A DNA stretch of 43,375 nt, taken from the NCBI GenBank assembly GCA_009920765.1, contig RFZJ01000027.1, forward strand, positions 1 to 43,375. The letters are read 5' to 3'. A program made the position numbers and the translations under genes. Shown here piece by piece: positions 34,609-43,243 of the stretch. The notes beneath the pieces are model-generated. The model searched no databases. It had not been told where the DNA came from and was given only the letters and a program-made list of their open reading frames with translations. Position 1 is the first letter of the stretch. Each line of letters begins with the position of its first letter. Origin of the DNA: Planctomycetota bacterium. Lineage in GTDB: Bacteria > Planctomycetota > Planctomycetia > Gemmatales > Gemmataceae.

Positions 34609-36458
34609 ACCATGATACTCATCACACCACGGGATCCAAGCCAGGATTCCTGACCTCCTATCTTTTCTCCCAAGATCACAAGATGATAGGAATACAGTTC
34701 CTATTTTCAGGGCTGATCTTTTTCGGAATAGGCGGGCTTCTTGCTCTTCTGGTTCGGCTGCAACTCGGATGGCCCGATGGCAACCTGCCCTATATTGGTA
34801 AATGGTTCCCACAAAGCTGGGGGGGCAAAATGTCCCCCGAGTTTTATACCATGCTTTTCACCATGCATGCCAGCATCATGATTTTCTTTGTCATCATTCC
34901 ATGGCTGACAGGAACCTTCGGGAACTTTCTTATCCCACTCATGATTGGCGCAAGGGATATGGCATTCCCCAAGCTCAATATGTTTTCTTATTGGGTGATG
35001 TGGCCTGCTTTCATCATCATCCTGGCAAGTTTTTTTGTGGATGGTGGCGCCGCTAGTTCGGGCTGGACAAGTTACCCCACACTTGCAAATGTTGGCGCAG
35101 AAGCGGGCCTTGAAAAGTTACCCTTTAAACCGGGTGATGCTCCAACTTCTTATACCGTTTTCAAGGATGACGCCTTTAATTCTCCCGCTGCTCCAGGTGC
35201 TGGCATGGGCCAGATCTTCTGGCTTGTTTCACTTATTTTCGTTGGCATTGGCTCAATGATGGGTTCGGTTAATTACATCACCACTATTCTAAACATGCGT
35301 GCACCAGGCATGGATCTTATGCGCATGCCCCTCACTGTCTGGTCGCTTTTTATCACTGCTATCCTTCAGGCTCTTGCACTTCCCGTTCTTACCGTGGCTT
35401 TAATGCTTCAACTTCTAGACAAACTTATTGCAACCAACTTTTTTCTTCCACCAGGCGGACTGAGCTTCGGAAATTGGCATACCACTCCGGGAGGTGGACA
35501 ACCCCTCCTTTGGCAACACCTTTTCTGGTTCTATTCCCATCCTGCTGTTTACATCATGATCCTTCCAGCTATGGGTGTCGTTTCCGACATCATTGCAACC
35601 TTCGCCAGGAAACCGATGTTTGGCTACAAACCCATGGTATTCTCCATGGCAGCTATTGCTTCCTTGGGCTTCATCGTTTGGGGCCACCACATGTTTCAAA
35701 GCGGCATGGATCCCAGACTTGGAACAGGATTCATGCTTGCTACCATCCTCATAGCAGTGCCCAGCGCAATCAAAACTTTCAACTGGCTTGCAACCTTGTG
35801 GGGCTCCAGCATTCTTTACACCACTGCCATGCTTAACGCTCTTGCTTTTGTATCGATGTTTGTCATCGGTGGGTTAAGTGGAATCTTCATGGCGGCAACC
35901 CCTGTGGACGTTTACTTCCATGACACTTATTTCATTGTTGCCCATATTCATTATGTGCTTTTCATGAGCAGCATTTTTGGAATCTTTGCAGGAGTAACCT
36001 TCTGGTTTCCCAAGATGTTTGGCAGGCTCATGAACGAACCTCTGGGAAAAGTTCATTTCGCACTCACATTTATTTTTGGAAACCTCACGTTCTTCCCAAT
36101 GCACATTTTAGGCATCGGTGGACACCCCAGAAGATACTACGACCCTACGATTTATCAGTATCTCGAAAACCTTCAGCCACTTAATCAATTCATGACAATT
36201 TCAGCCCTGCTATTGGGGCTGACTCAACTTCTGTTTGTAACCAACATTTTTTACTCTTTATGGTTTGGTGCTAAAGCAAGCAAGAACCCTTGGAATTGCA
36301 ACACTCTTGAATGGGATGCACCTTCCCCACCTCCTCACGGAAATTTCGACCAGATACCCCAGGTTCAAAGGGGCCCCTACGAATACGCAATTGATGGACC
36401 AATGGATCATTTAACTCAATCATCCCCAGCAGTAGACGGTGGGAAAATCCATGAATAA
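34605..36458 (+). CDS. coxA: Cytochrome c oxidase subunit I, A2-type heme-copper oxidase
   Basis: The 617-residue catalytic subunit has heme a ligands His88 (TMHASIMIFF) and His449 (AHIHYV), CuB ligands His312 in WFYSHPAVYI and His361/His362 (WGHHMFQSGMD), heme a3 ligand His447, and the cross-linking Tyr316. The usual Glu of HPEVY is Ala314, preceded by Tyr310-Ser311: the YS signature of A2-type enzymes, where Tyr/Ser replace the Glu at the end of the D-channel. An insertion of about 50 residues follows GWTSYPTL (about residues 150-200), making it longer than the usual 530-560. It reduces O2 to water and pumps protons at the inner membrane. It overlaps coxB by 4 bases and ctaA by 8. Confidence 0.95.
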   Translation: MNHDTHHTTGSKPGFLTSYLFSQDHKMIGIQFLFSGLIFFGIGGLLALLVRLQLGWPDGNLPYIGKWFPQSWGGKMSPEFYTMLFTMHASIMIFFVIIPWLTGTFGNFLIPLMIGARDMAFPKLNMFSYWVMWPAFIIILASFFVDGGAASSGWTSYPTLANVGAEAGLEKLPFKPGDAPTSYTVFKDDAFNSPAAPGAGMGQIFWLVSLIFVGIGSMMGSVNYITTILNMRAPGMDLMRMPLTVWSLFITAILQALALPVLTVALMLQLLDKLIATNFFLPPGGLSFGNWHTTPGGGQPLLWQHLFWFYSHPAVYIMILPAMGVVSDIIATFARKPMFGYKPMVFSMAAIASLGFIVWGHHMFQSGMDPRLGTGFMLATILIAVPSAIKTFNWLATLWGSSILYTTAMLNALAFVSMFVIGGLSGIFMAATPVDVYFHDTYFIVAHIHYVLFMSSIFGIFAGVTFWFPKMFGRLMNEPLGKVHFALTFIFGNLTFFPMHILGIGGHPRRYYDPTIYQYLENLQPLNQFMTISALLLGLTQLLFVTNIFYSLWFGAKASKNPWNCNTLEWDAPSPPPHGNFDQIPQVQRGPYEYAIDGPMDHLTQSSPAVDGGKIHE

Positions 36459-37599
36459 AACCATCACCTTAGTTCCAACGAAAACTCCCTTCACTGCTGT
36501 TTGTAGCTGGTTTTCCGCATTGTTGGTTCTTGCACTCCTAACCTTGGGTACGCTTATCACCACCTACAGAGTTGGCATGGTTGACCCCATCTGGCCTACG
36601 GAGCCTTGGTATCTACTAAGCCAGAATTGGTCTGAGCCCTCTGCTGGATATTTCATCGAACACATTCACAGAGTCGTAGGCTACATTAGTGGTTTTGCAA
36701 TTCTTGGGATGATGCTGGCCTCATTTCTTGCAAATGGCACAAAAACCTACAAGTTTGCCTCAGCTATTTGTATTGTTGCAGTGTCTTTGGGTGTGGCTAT
36801 CGCTATGACCAGCATCGATCGAACCAAAGCAATGGCGGATCCAATAGGCGCAGTCAACCAGATGAAAATGCGAACTGGCCTGGGCATTACTTTGGTTTCT
36901 TCTTTGTTTCTTTTATTCCAATCGATCAAAGCACTAAAAAACAATGAGCAGCACTCAGGCTTAAGGTTTCTCGCCCTTCTTTCCTACCTTGGTGTCATCA
37001 GCCAGGGTTTGCTTGGTGGGCTGCGGGTTTACCTTCATGCTTTAGTAGGGCCGGAACTTGCAACCATTCATGGTGCAACCGGACAAATGGTTTTTGCCTT
37101 GGTTGCTGGCACCGCCATACTTGCAACTTTCCCTGGTGCCTTACCAAAACTTGAAGACAAAGAAAAACGACTCCTCCCAATCATAGGCTGGGCACTTGTT
37201 GCAGCCCTTTTATTCCAGCTAGTTTGGGCTGTAATCGTCAGGCACGGTGGGCAGCCTTGGGCCCAACGATTCCACATGATTGGTGCCTTCATCGTGTTTG
37301 GGATTGTAGCCTGGCTTTCGCTAAGAATGGCGGGTTCAATCCATGGGCGACCATTTTTCAAACCCTACACCATACTATTGGGCTTGGTTGTTTTTATTCA
37401 GGTAATATTGGGAGTTGAGGCCTATATTGGAAAATTCGCAACTGGGAAACCTTTAATTCAAGAGGCTGTTACTTTTGGACAAGCGACCGTTCGCACCTTT
37501 CACGCTTTGACCGGGGCCTTGCTTTTAGCAATCTCCTTTGCTGCAGCGTTAAGAATAAGTCAGGTTGCAAGATACAAAGGATTACAGAATGAAAGCTAG
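36451..37599 (+). CDS. ctaA: Heme A synthase (COX15/CtaA family)
   Basis: The 382-residue membrane protein has about eight helices and the conserved His residues of heme A synthase: His71 and His73 in EHIHRVVGYISG, His207 in TIHGATGQ, His275 in RFHMIGAF and His351 in FHALTGALL. It oxidises the heme O methyl group to the formyl of heme A. ATG 36451 is chosen over an in-frame GTG at 36439 because GGTGGGA lies just upstream and the shorter overlap with coxA (8 bases) is more typical. Being in the oxidase operon fits its role of supplying heme A to subunit I. Confidence 0.93.
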   Translation: MNKTITLVPTKTPFTAVCSWFSALLVLALLTLGTLITTYRVGMVDPIWPTEPWYLLSQNWSEPSAGYFIEHIHRVVGYISGFAILGMMLASFLANGTKTYKFASAICIVAVSLGVAIAMTSIDRTKAMADPIGAVNQMKMRTGLGITLVSSLFLLFQSIKALKNNEQHSGLRFLALLSYLGVISQGLLGGLRVYLHALVGPELATIHGATGQMVFALVAGTAILATFPGALPKLEDKEKRLLPIIGWALVAALLFQLVWAVIVRHGGQPWAQRFHMIGAFIVFGIVAWLSLRMAGSIHGRPFFKPYTILLGLVVFIQVILGVEAYIGKFATGKPLIQEAVTFGQATVRTFHALTGALLLAISFAAALRISQVARYKGLQNES

Positions 37600-38512
37600 T
37601 GCGACCTTAGATTTGAAACTACCAAATCGCACCAAATCGCGCGCAATGGATTTTCTCGATCTGACCAAGCCCCGTATCTCTGCCATGGTTTTGTTTTCGG
37701 TCGCAGCAGGCGGACTTTACGCAGGTGCCAGAGGCGCTGAACTTCTAGTCGTTTTAAATACAGTCATCGGAACCACCCTAGTTTCTGCGGGCGCTGGGGC
37801 TTTAAACCACCTTTGGGAACGACACACCGATTCCCTTATGCAGCGCACTTCCACTCGCCCCCTACCTGCAGGAAGATTACAACCGCTTGAAACTTTCCTG
37901 TTCGGCATACTTCTTGGGCTTGGTGGCACGGCTTATCTTTTAGTCACGGTCCCAAATATTCTCACCGCAATACTTGCATTCTCCACCTTGGTTTCTTATG
38001 TGCTTATTTACACACCACTAAAACAACTCACCACCTGGAACACCCTCATCGGTGCCATTCCCGGTGCTATGCCACCACTTATTGGATGGGTTGGCGTCAG
38101 GGGTACTCTCGATCCAGAAGGCCTTGCCCTTTTTATGATTCTTTTTGTGTGGCAGATTCCCCACTTCCTAGCAATAGCATGGCTTTACAGGGATCAATAC
38201 GCACAAGGCGGGCACAAAATGCTTCCCTCGTTTGATCCATCCGGCGATATTACATCACTCCAAATGCGCGCCTACTGTCTGGCTCTTATTCCGGTAAGCC
38301 TTTTCCCGATATTGATCCAATCTGCCGGGCCACTTTATCTAATGGGCTCCGTGCTTTTGGGTATCTTTTTCCTATTACCCACTTTGCGATTTCATAAAGA
38401 ACGAAGCATGCAAAATGCTAGAAGTGTAATGCGCGCTTCTTTAATTTACCTCCCAGGTGTCTGGGCTTTACTTCTCATTGACCACACCCTTAATCTTTTG
38501 TTTCGCCGTTAA
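37589..38512 (+). CDS. ctaB: Protoheme IX farnesyltransferase (heme O synthase)
   Basis: The 307-residue UbiA-superfamily prenyltransferase has the N-terminal LTKPRISAMVLFSVAAGG, an active-site segment at residues 73-95 (NHLWERHTDSLMQRT, then RPLPAGR), and the second polar loop YTPLKQLTTWNTLIGAIPGA with QIPHFLAIAWLYRDQYAQGG. The first Asp of the usual N-x-x-x-D-x-x-x-D is Glu here. It makes heme O for CtaA. ATG 37589, inside the end of ctaA, has AAAGGA 7 bases upstream; an earlier ATG at 37565 would add eight residues and is less supported. Confidence 0.95.
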   Translation: MKASATLDLKLPNRTKSRAMDFLDLTKPRISAMVLFSVAAGGLYAGARGAELLVVLNTVIGTTLVSAGAGALNHLWERHTDSLMQRTSTRPLPAGRLQPLETFLFGILLGLGGTAYLLVTVPNILTAILAFSTLVSYVLIYTPLKQLTTWNTLIGAIPGAMPPLIGWVGVRGTLDPEGLALFMILFVWQIPHFLAIAWLYRDQYAQGGHKMLPSFDPSGDITSLQMRAYCLALIPVSLFPILIQSAGPLYLMGSVLLGIFFLLPTLRFHKERSMQNARSVMRASLIYLPGVWALLLIDHTLNLLFRR

Positions 38513-38521
38513 GGATTCATC

Positions 38522-39427
38522 ATGATTGTTAGCGAGAACTCCAACACCAATCTCCCGATCAGCAACGGCAAGCTAGCCATGTGGCTTTTTCTTGCCACGG
38601 AGGTAATGTTCTTTACCGGATTACTTGCAACTTGCATGCTCTTAAGAGAAAGTGCGCCATTCCCTGGTCAAGGACTCCCCCACTGGCCCAACCAGAAAAC
38701 CGTTCATGTCGAACCTTGGCTGGGTGCCATTAATACCGTTATTCTGATTTGTAGCAGTCTTGTAATACTTCTTTCCATTAACGCCCTCAAAGCAAATAAA
38801 GTTTCTTCTTCTCTCTTTTTTCTAGGTATTTCCCTAGTCCTTGGATCTATTTTCCTTGGCGTCAAAGCATTTGAATACAAAGGTAAGTTTGAACATGGGA
38901 TCATCCCGGGAAATATTGGAGAATCCCTGCCCGGTATGTCTCCCCAAAGGGAAAAACTACTTCAACAAAACGGCCTCGCATATGTTCGTAAAGTGCAGGC
39001 ACAATTAAGAATCGTTTGCTCCGGAGTCACCAATGAAAATCTTAAAGACCAAACCGAAGCCATAAAAAACGCTTACAGTCTTTACTCACTTACTCTCGAT
39101 GGCAAAGATTCTCAAAACGATTACCTTCGGCCTTTATCCCCTGCGCAACTTGGCGAAAAAGTAAATCTTTTAGTGGCAGAGTTTCCACAGTTACACCTTC
39201 CCCCTGCCATCCCTAATGGTAATCTATGGGCCTCTTGCTACTTTGCACTTACCGGTGTTCATGCAATCCATGTGCTATTTGGGTTGGCATTCATGCTTGG
39301 TATCTTTTTAAAAGGCCTTTTTGGTAATCTGCAATCTATGGAAGGCACATTGGAAGTCACCGGCCTATATTGGCATTTTGTCGACTTGGTGTGGCTTGTT
39401 CTTTATCCGATCATTTATTTCCTTTAG
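38522..39427 (+). CDS. coxC: Cytochrome c oxidase subunit III with a large soluble insertion
   Basis: The 301-residue protein has the subunit III fold: GKLAMWLFLATEVMFFTGLL at the start, WLGAINTVILICSSLVILL, LGSIFLGVKAFEY, then SCYFALTGVHAIHVLFGLAFMLG and the C-terminal GLYWHFVDLVWLVLYPIIYFL. Between residues about 122 and 230 a hydrophilic block of roughly 110 residues is inserted (Lys/Gln/Asn-rich, largely helical), which ordinary subunit III lacks. AAGGA stands 6 bases before ATG. It probably protrudes into the periplasm, inferred from topology. Confidence 0.93.
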   Translation: MIVSENSNTNLPISNGKLAMWLFLATEVMFFTGLLATCMLLRESAPFPGQGLPHWPNQKTVHVEPWLGAINTVILICSSLVILLSINALKANKVSSSLFFLGISLVLGSIFLGVKAFEYKGKFEHGIIPGNIGESLPGMSPQREKLLQQNGLAYVRKVQAQLRIVCSGVTNENLKDQTEAIKNAYSLYSLTLDGKDSQNDYLRPLSPAQLGEKVNLLVAEFPQLHLPPAIPNGNLWASCYFALTGVHAIHVLFGLAFMLGIFLKGLFGNLQSMEGTLEVTGLYWHFVDLVWLVLYPIIYFL

Positions 39428-39441
39428 GCACTACCCCAACC

Positions 39442-39732
39442 ATGGAACATAACGAAAAATCTGAAAACCAAACATTGCTGTTTATTACCGCAGCCATCCT
39501 TGCGTTCAATGCTCTAATTCTTCCAATTATTGGGGGTTATCTGGAAAATAAGGCAAGAGTTTTAGCCATACTTGGAATCATCTGCTTACAAGTCATCTTG
39601 GCAGGAATAAACTTCATGCACATCAAACGTGATGTTAAAAATGTTTGGTTTATCATCCTTCCAACAGCTTTACTTTGTTGCTTTTTAATTATTGGCCTAC
39701 TTCCAGACACCATTTTTTATCGCCAAAGGTAA
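39442..39732 (+). CDS. Cytochrome c oxidase subunit IV-type small membrane protein
   Basis: The 96-residue protein from ATG 39442 has three hydrophobic helices (LLFITAAILAFNALILPIIGG, ARVLAILGIICLQVILAGI, VWFIILPTALLCCFLIIGLL) with the bacterial subunit IV signature NFMHIKRD between helices 2 and 3. Such proteins stabilise the oxidase and lie after subunit III in many operons. The longer in-frame extension to 39370 overlaps coxC and is rejected. The gap to coxC is 14 bases. Confidence 0.85.
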   Translation: MEHNEKSENQTLLFITAAILAFNALILPIIGGYLENKARVLAILGIICLQVILAGINFMHIKRDVKNVWFIILPTALLCCFLIIGLLPDTIFYRQR

Positions 39733-39737
39733 CTCCC

Positions 39738-40373
39738 ATGCAGTTTTACCTTGTCTCTTATCTGATTCTTTTTTCACTCGTTTCGGTTCTTGGATGCACC
39801 AACAACAAAACCACCTCCGGGAAACTTGAAGATTTTGGCACCGTAGGTGATTTCTCGTTCCTTGAACGCAATGGCGAACAAATCTCCCAAGACAACCTTA
39901 CGGGAAAAGTATGGCTCGCCTCTTTTGTCTTTACCCGCTGCACAGGCCCCTGCCCCCAGGTTTGTGCCACACTTGCACGATTGCAGGAAAAACTAAAGGA
40001 TGTTCCGGACTTCCGTATTGTTACCTTTACCGTCGACCCTGAACGCGATAACCCCAAAGAATTAAACCTCTTTGCGGAAAACTTCCGAGCTGACCCCAAA
40101 CGTTGGTTTTTTCTCACAGGCAAGGAAGAATCGTTGTACCAATTAATCAAAGAAAAATTTCACCTTGCAGTCGGCCATAATTCACCAGAGCAGGCAAAAC
40201 CAGGGAATGAATTCATCCATAGCCCTAGAATTGTTCTAATTGACAAAGCTGGACATATCCGGGGCTATTTTGAAGGCACGCCAACCACGCTTGAAGGCAC
40301 TCCAGTTGATAAATTTGAAGACAAATTAAAATCCCTTGAATCAATTATTCTTAAACTTGCACTAGAAAGGTAA
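39738..40373 (+). CDS. sco: SCO1/SenC copper chaperone lipoprotein
   Basis: The 211-residue product begins with lipoprotein signal MQFYLVSYLILFSLVSVLGC (lipobox VLGC) followed by a thioredoxin fold. The copper-binding Cys68 and Cys72 lie in RCTGPCPQVC, and the conserved His161 lies in EFIHSPRIVLID; VTFTVDPERDNP is also family-typical. SCO proteins deliver copper to the CuA centre of subunit II. It starts 5 bases after the subunit IV gene; an upstream in-frame extension to 39645 overlaps that gene and would hide the signal peptide. Confidence 0.93.
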   Translation: MQFYLVSYLILFSLVSVLGCTNNKTTSGKLEDFGTVGDFSFLERNGEQISQDNLTGKVWLASFVFTRCTGPCPQVCATLARLQEKLKDVPDFRIVTFTVDPERDNPKELNLFAENFRADPKRWFFLTGKEESLYQLIKEKFHLAVGHNSPEQAKPGNEFIHSPRIVLIDKAGHIRGYFEGTPTTLEGTPVDKFEDKLKSLESIILKLALER

Positions 40374-40377
40374 TAAC

Positions 40378-40830
40378 TTGAACTTTCTGAATCAAATCAT
40401 TTGCCCTGGTTGGAATGCCAGCCTCAACGCTTTAGCTGGCTTCTTGATCATTGCTGGATTTTTAGCAATCAAATTAGGTAAAAACAAAAAACTTCACTCG
40501 GCAATTATGTTGGGGGCAGTTGCAGTTTCTGCTATCTTCCTGGCTTCCTACCTTTACTACCATTTGGTTATCAAGGAAGGTGTTGCCACTAGTTTTCGAG
40601 ACAGAAATCCAGATGCTTCTGATGTAATACGATACCTTTATTTTACCATCCTCATTTCTCACACTATTTTGGCGATTGTTGTCACTCCCATGATTCTAGT
40701 TACCGCTTACCATGGCATTAAAGACAATCTTTCCAAACACATGCGGCTTGCTCGCATTACTTTTCCAATATGGCTTTATGTTTCAATTACTGGCGTTGTG
40801 GTCTATTGGATGCTTTATAGAATGAATTAA
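40378..40830 (+). CDS. DUF420 membrane protein
   Basis: The 150-residue protein has about four membrane helices and the DUF420 pattern: N-terminal LNALAGFLIIAGFLAIKLGK, HSAIMLGAVAVSAIFLASYL followed by YYHLV, and LYFTILISHTILAIVVTPMI with IWLYVSITGVVVYWMLYR near the end. The start is TTG at 40378, with AAAGG 5 bases before; no ATG fits the conserved N-terminus. DUF420 genes often accompany oxidase assembly genes (sco, ctaB) and may assist assembly, though the function is unknown. Confidence 0.85.
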   Translation: MNFLNQIICPGWNASLNALAGFLIIAGFLAIKLGKNKKLHSAIMLGAVAVSAIFLASYLYYHLVIKEGVATSFRDRNPDASDVIRYLYFTILISHTILAIVVTPMILVTAYHGIKDNLSKHMRLARITFPIWLYVSITGVVVYWMLYRMN

Positions 40831-40842
40831 GGTGCAAATACC

Positions 40843-41100
40843 ATGAACAAAACGAATTCAATATTTGTAAAAACAGTCTTGGCGGGATCTCTGTTCCTAG
40901 CTCCGCAACTTTATGCAAATGCATGCCCCAACTGCCGGGATGCAACAAAAAGCTCCCCAGAAGCAAGCCAGGAAGAACAATACAACGAAGCCAAGGCGTT
41001 CAACAAAAGCATTTATTTAATGGCAGGCATGCCATTCGCGATTGTTACAGGCTTTGGAATCTTCCTGCGGAAACTACTCCAAAAGCAAAAACCCAACTAA
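40843..41100 (+). CDS. Small exported membrane protein with a CxxC motif, last gene of the cox operon
   Basis: The 85-residue protein has a signal peptide (VLAGSLFLAPQLYA), then ACPNCRDATKS with a CxxC pair at the mature N-terminus, and one membrane helix (SIYLMAGMPFAIVTGFGIFL). The motif would face the periplasm. AAGG lies about 10 bases before ATG. Its place directly after sco and DUF420 suggests a role in copper or thiol chemistry during oxidase assembly, which is inference. I believe similar small genes occur in other planctomycete cox clusters, but I cannot name a family. Confidence 0.75.
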   Translation: MNKTNSIFVKTVLAGSLFLAPQLYANACPNCRDATKSSPEASQEEQYNEAKAFNKSIYLMAGMPFAIVTGFGIFLRKLLQKQKPN

Positions 41101-41159
41101 AATGCCAATAAATCTCCATTAAACAGCCTTCATCAATCATTTGAATTCTAATAAGCAGC

Positions 41160-41999
41160 CTACGGAATAGGGACTGAATCAAATTGAAACGGTATATCTT
41201 GATATTTCATGCCTGTAACAGCTTTATAAACCAACCGCCAATCTGAAAAATCGCCCAATGATTTATCCTTTAGCAGGAAATGATAAGTTATATTTGCTGT
41301 TCGGTTTTCCATCATCTCAACTATGTAACCATCCGCTGGACAGTCTTTAGAATTCTTTTTATTAACAAGTTTTAATTGGTTTAGAACTGCCCAATTCTGA
41401 CTTGTATCAAACTCCGGGCCTTTAGCATCTATTTCCATTTGAATACCAAAAGAAATCCTAGTCGCCCCTGCGATTATCTTTTTTAAGCTGCAAGAAAAAC
41501 CTTTATTTAACTGCAATGGTTGAACTTTTACACCCTCTGCAATCAATTTTGAAAGATCACCCAACTCGACCAAGTTAAAACTTACTGGAAGAATCGCTTT
41601 GATTTTTCCTTGTATTGAAAAAGTCTCAGCTTGATTCCTTTTCAAATAAGGTAGATTGATAACAAAAGGTAAACTGCTGGCTTCCTCCACTGGAGCAAAA
41701 GATTTTCCCTTGGTCACAATAGGTGCAAGAGTTTTCCCCTCATATTTACATTCAAGTTCGTAAGGAACAGTATTGATTAAAACGGGCTCAACTTTATTAT
41801 TCCACTCAAGCAACAAATCAAGTTTCGTCACAGAATTAGAAAAAGCCAGATCAACAACAGAAGAAACCCGACTTAATTTTGTTTTAAAAAAAGAAGAATC
41901 AGGGGCTTGTACATCGAATGCATTTAGCTCTGCCAACCAAGGTAAAATTACACCAACGAATAAAAAAACTTCTATCTTTTTAAAAATTATAAGTCGCAT
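41160..41999 (-). CDS. Exported protein of unknown function
   Basis: Read from ATG 41999 the protein has 279 residues with a signal peptide (IEVFLFVGVILPWLAELNA). The rest is mostly beta strand with alternating hydrophobics (SRVSSVVDLAFSNSVTKLDL, ISFGIQMEIDAKGPEFDTSQ, NITYHFLLKD), consistent with a periplasmic or outer-membrane-associated beta-sandwich. There is no catalytic motif. GGCGGGA lies just upstream. An extension to 42041 would add 14 residues before the signal and is rejected. It converges on the cox operon with 59 bases between, where I see no clear terminator hairpin. Confidence 0.75.
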   Translation of the reverse strand: MRLIIFKKIEVFLFVGVILPWLAELNAFDVQAPDSSFFKTKLSRVSSVVDLAFSNSVTKLDLLLEWNNKVEPVLINTVPYELECKYEGKTLAPIVTKGKSFAPVEEASSLPFVINLPYLKRNQAETFSIQGKIKAILPVSFNLVELGDLSKLIAEGVKVQPLQLNKGFSCSLKKIIAGATRISFGIQMEIDAKGPEFDTSQNWAVLNQLKLVNKKNSKDCPADGYIVEMMENRTANITYHFLLKDKSLGDFSDWRLVYKAVTGMKYQDIPFQFDSVPIP

Positions 42000-42158
42000 A
42001 ATCCCGCCAATAAAAAGGATATCCTCTAAAAATCTTATCACCTAATATTAACAGATAAATCATGTGCATGTATAAAAACGACCCAATCAAAAACTTTCAA
42101 AGCACAATTGGATAACACAACTGCGTAACAAAAACGATTTAAATTTAAGAATCAATAA

Positions 42159-42707
42159 TTACCTGACAAATGATAAAACCAAAGAATAAAAACTTTCAAG
42201 TGTAGGGGTTTCCATTCCTGGCACTTTCCCCATGTCATCAAACCTCCGCAATTCTACCGCCGATTTATAGTAAGGATTAAATTCGAACTCGATACTTTCA
42301 CTATCAGACATGGGCCCCCCTTGAATTTCAAGGCTCAGACGAGATGCAGGAGATAAACCATCTACATAGGTTTGGCTTTTATGACATAAATATCGCTTTG
42401 CTGCTACATGCAACCTGATGGGTTCCAATATTTCTGCGCCAAAAAAATGTTTGAGCTTTATCGCTCCTAGATCTTCATGCCGCATGTCTATCCCTCGATT
42501 TGCAACATCCTCACCCTCATCATGCTGAAGGTGACCATAATCATGCAAAAGGGAAGCAACCACAACATCATCTGAACTATTGAATTGCATAGCAAAGGTC
42601 GCAGTTTGCAAGGCGTGCTGTAATTCGGTAACTGATTCACCATACTGGCGGTGCCCGACCCTGTTATAAACATCAAAAATCATCTGAACAATTTGATCGG
42701 GGGACAT
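42159..42707 (-). CDS. HD-domain protein resembling PhnZ-type diiron oxygenases
   Basis: From ATG 42707 (AGGA 10 bases upstream) the product has 182 residues. It carries YGESVTELQHALQTA (Tyr22, Glu24, His31), LLHDYGHLQHDEGEDVANRG (His55, Asp56, His59), DMRHEDLGA (His77), RLHVAAKRYLC (His100) and VELRRFDDMGKVP (Asp157). This matches the phosphonate-degradation HD-domain oxygenase group typified by PhnZ, which binds two irons through six such residues and cleaves hydroxy-aminoethylphosphonate. All expected metal ligands are present. By my recollection of PhnZ numbering, the Glu matches Glu27 while the lid Tyr24 is Gln21 here, with Tyr one place later. No other phosphonate genes are in the window, so the substrate is open. 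Confidence 0.8.
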   Translation of the reverse strand: MSPDQIVQMIFDVYNRVGHRQYGESVTELQHALQTATFAMQFNSSDDVVVASLLHDYGHLQHDEGEDVANRGIDMRHEDLGAIKLKHFFGAEILEPIRLHVAAKRYLCHKSQTYVDGLSPASRLSLEIQGGPMSDSESIEFEFNPYYKSAVELRRFDDMGKVPGMETPTLESFYSLVLSFVR

Positions 42708-43014
42708 TAAATATTTTCCTACACCTCTGCCAATTGATAATTGAAACCTCGAATATATGTGATTTAAAATCGAATAGCAATAAAACTGATACCCTAGAAG
42801 ACAACCTGAAAACCAAACAGAGTTTGCCCTAAAAGTGATGGTTACATAAAAAGCTTTATACACTTACCAACCCAAGCTTTTTCGACAAAGAGACTTTTTA
42901 TCTGAGAATTTGGATTCAAATAATTTTGATAGCTAACACTTAAACATGTAAGAAAAGCGAAGTGGCAACATGAACGACTACGATTCTCTTAAATTACATC
43001 AACTATTTTTACAA

Positions 43015-43043
43015 GCCTGAAACGAAAGGGAAGTTTTTCAGGC
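43015..43043 (-). other. Inverted repeat upstream of the HD-domain gene
   Basis: GCCTGAAA (43015-43022) pairs perfectly with TTTCAGGC (43036-43043) around a 13-base loop. It lies in the 632-base stretch 42708-43339 between the HD gene and the 5S rRNA, which is otherwise AT-rich with no convincing gene. It might be a secondary terminator behind the rRNA operon; the following T-run on the minus strand is poor. Confidence 0.3.
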
Positions 43044-43243
43044 AATAGGTTTATTTCAATGATGATGAATTAAATATTTTGCCATCACTTACACTACGGG
43101 CCTAGATAATAAAAAGCAATTAAATCCAGACGATGTTTTGCCAAAAAGTTACAACCTGAACAATACACTCATAATGCGTACAAAATGCAAATCTTTTATA
43201 AAAAGTTTTGTTAACCTTCACTTAAAGTGCACAGGAAAATAAT

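Noticed and set aside
42159..42707. Calling the HD protein a phosphonate degradation enzyme outright
   Set aside because: No phosphonate transport or lyase genes are in the window and the lid residue differs; only family membership is supported.
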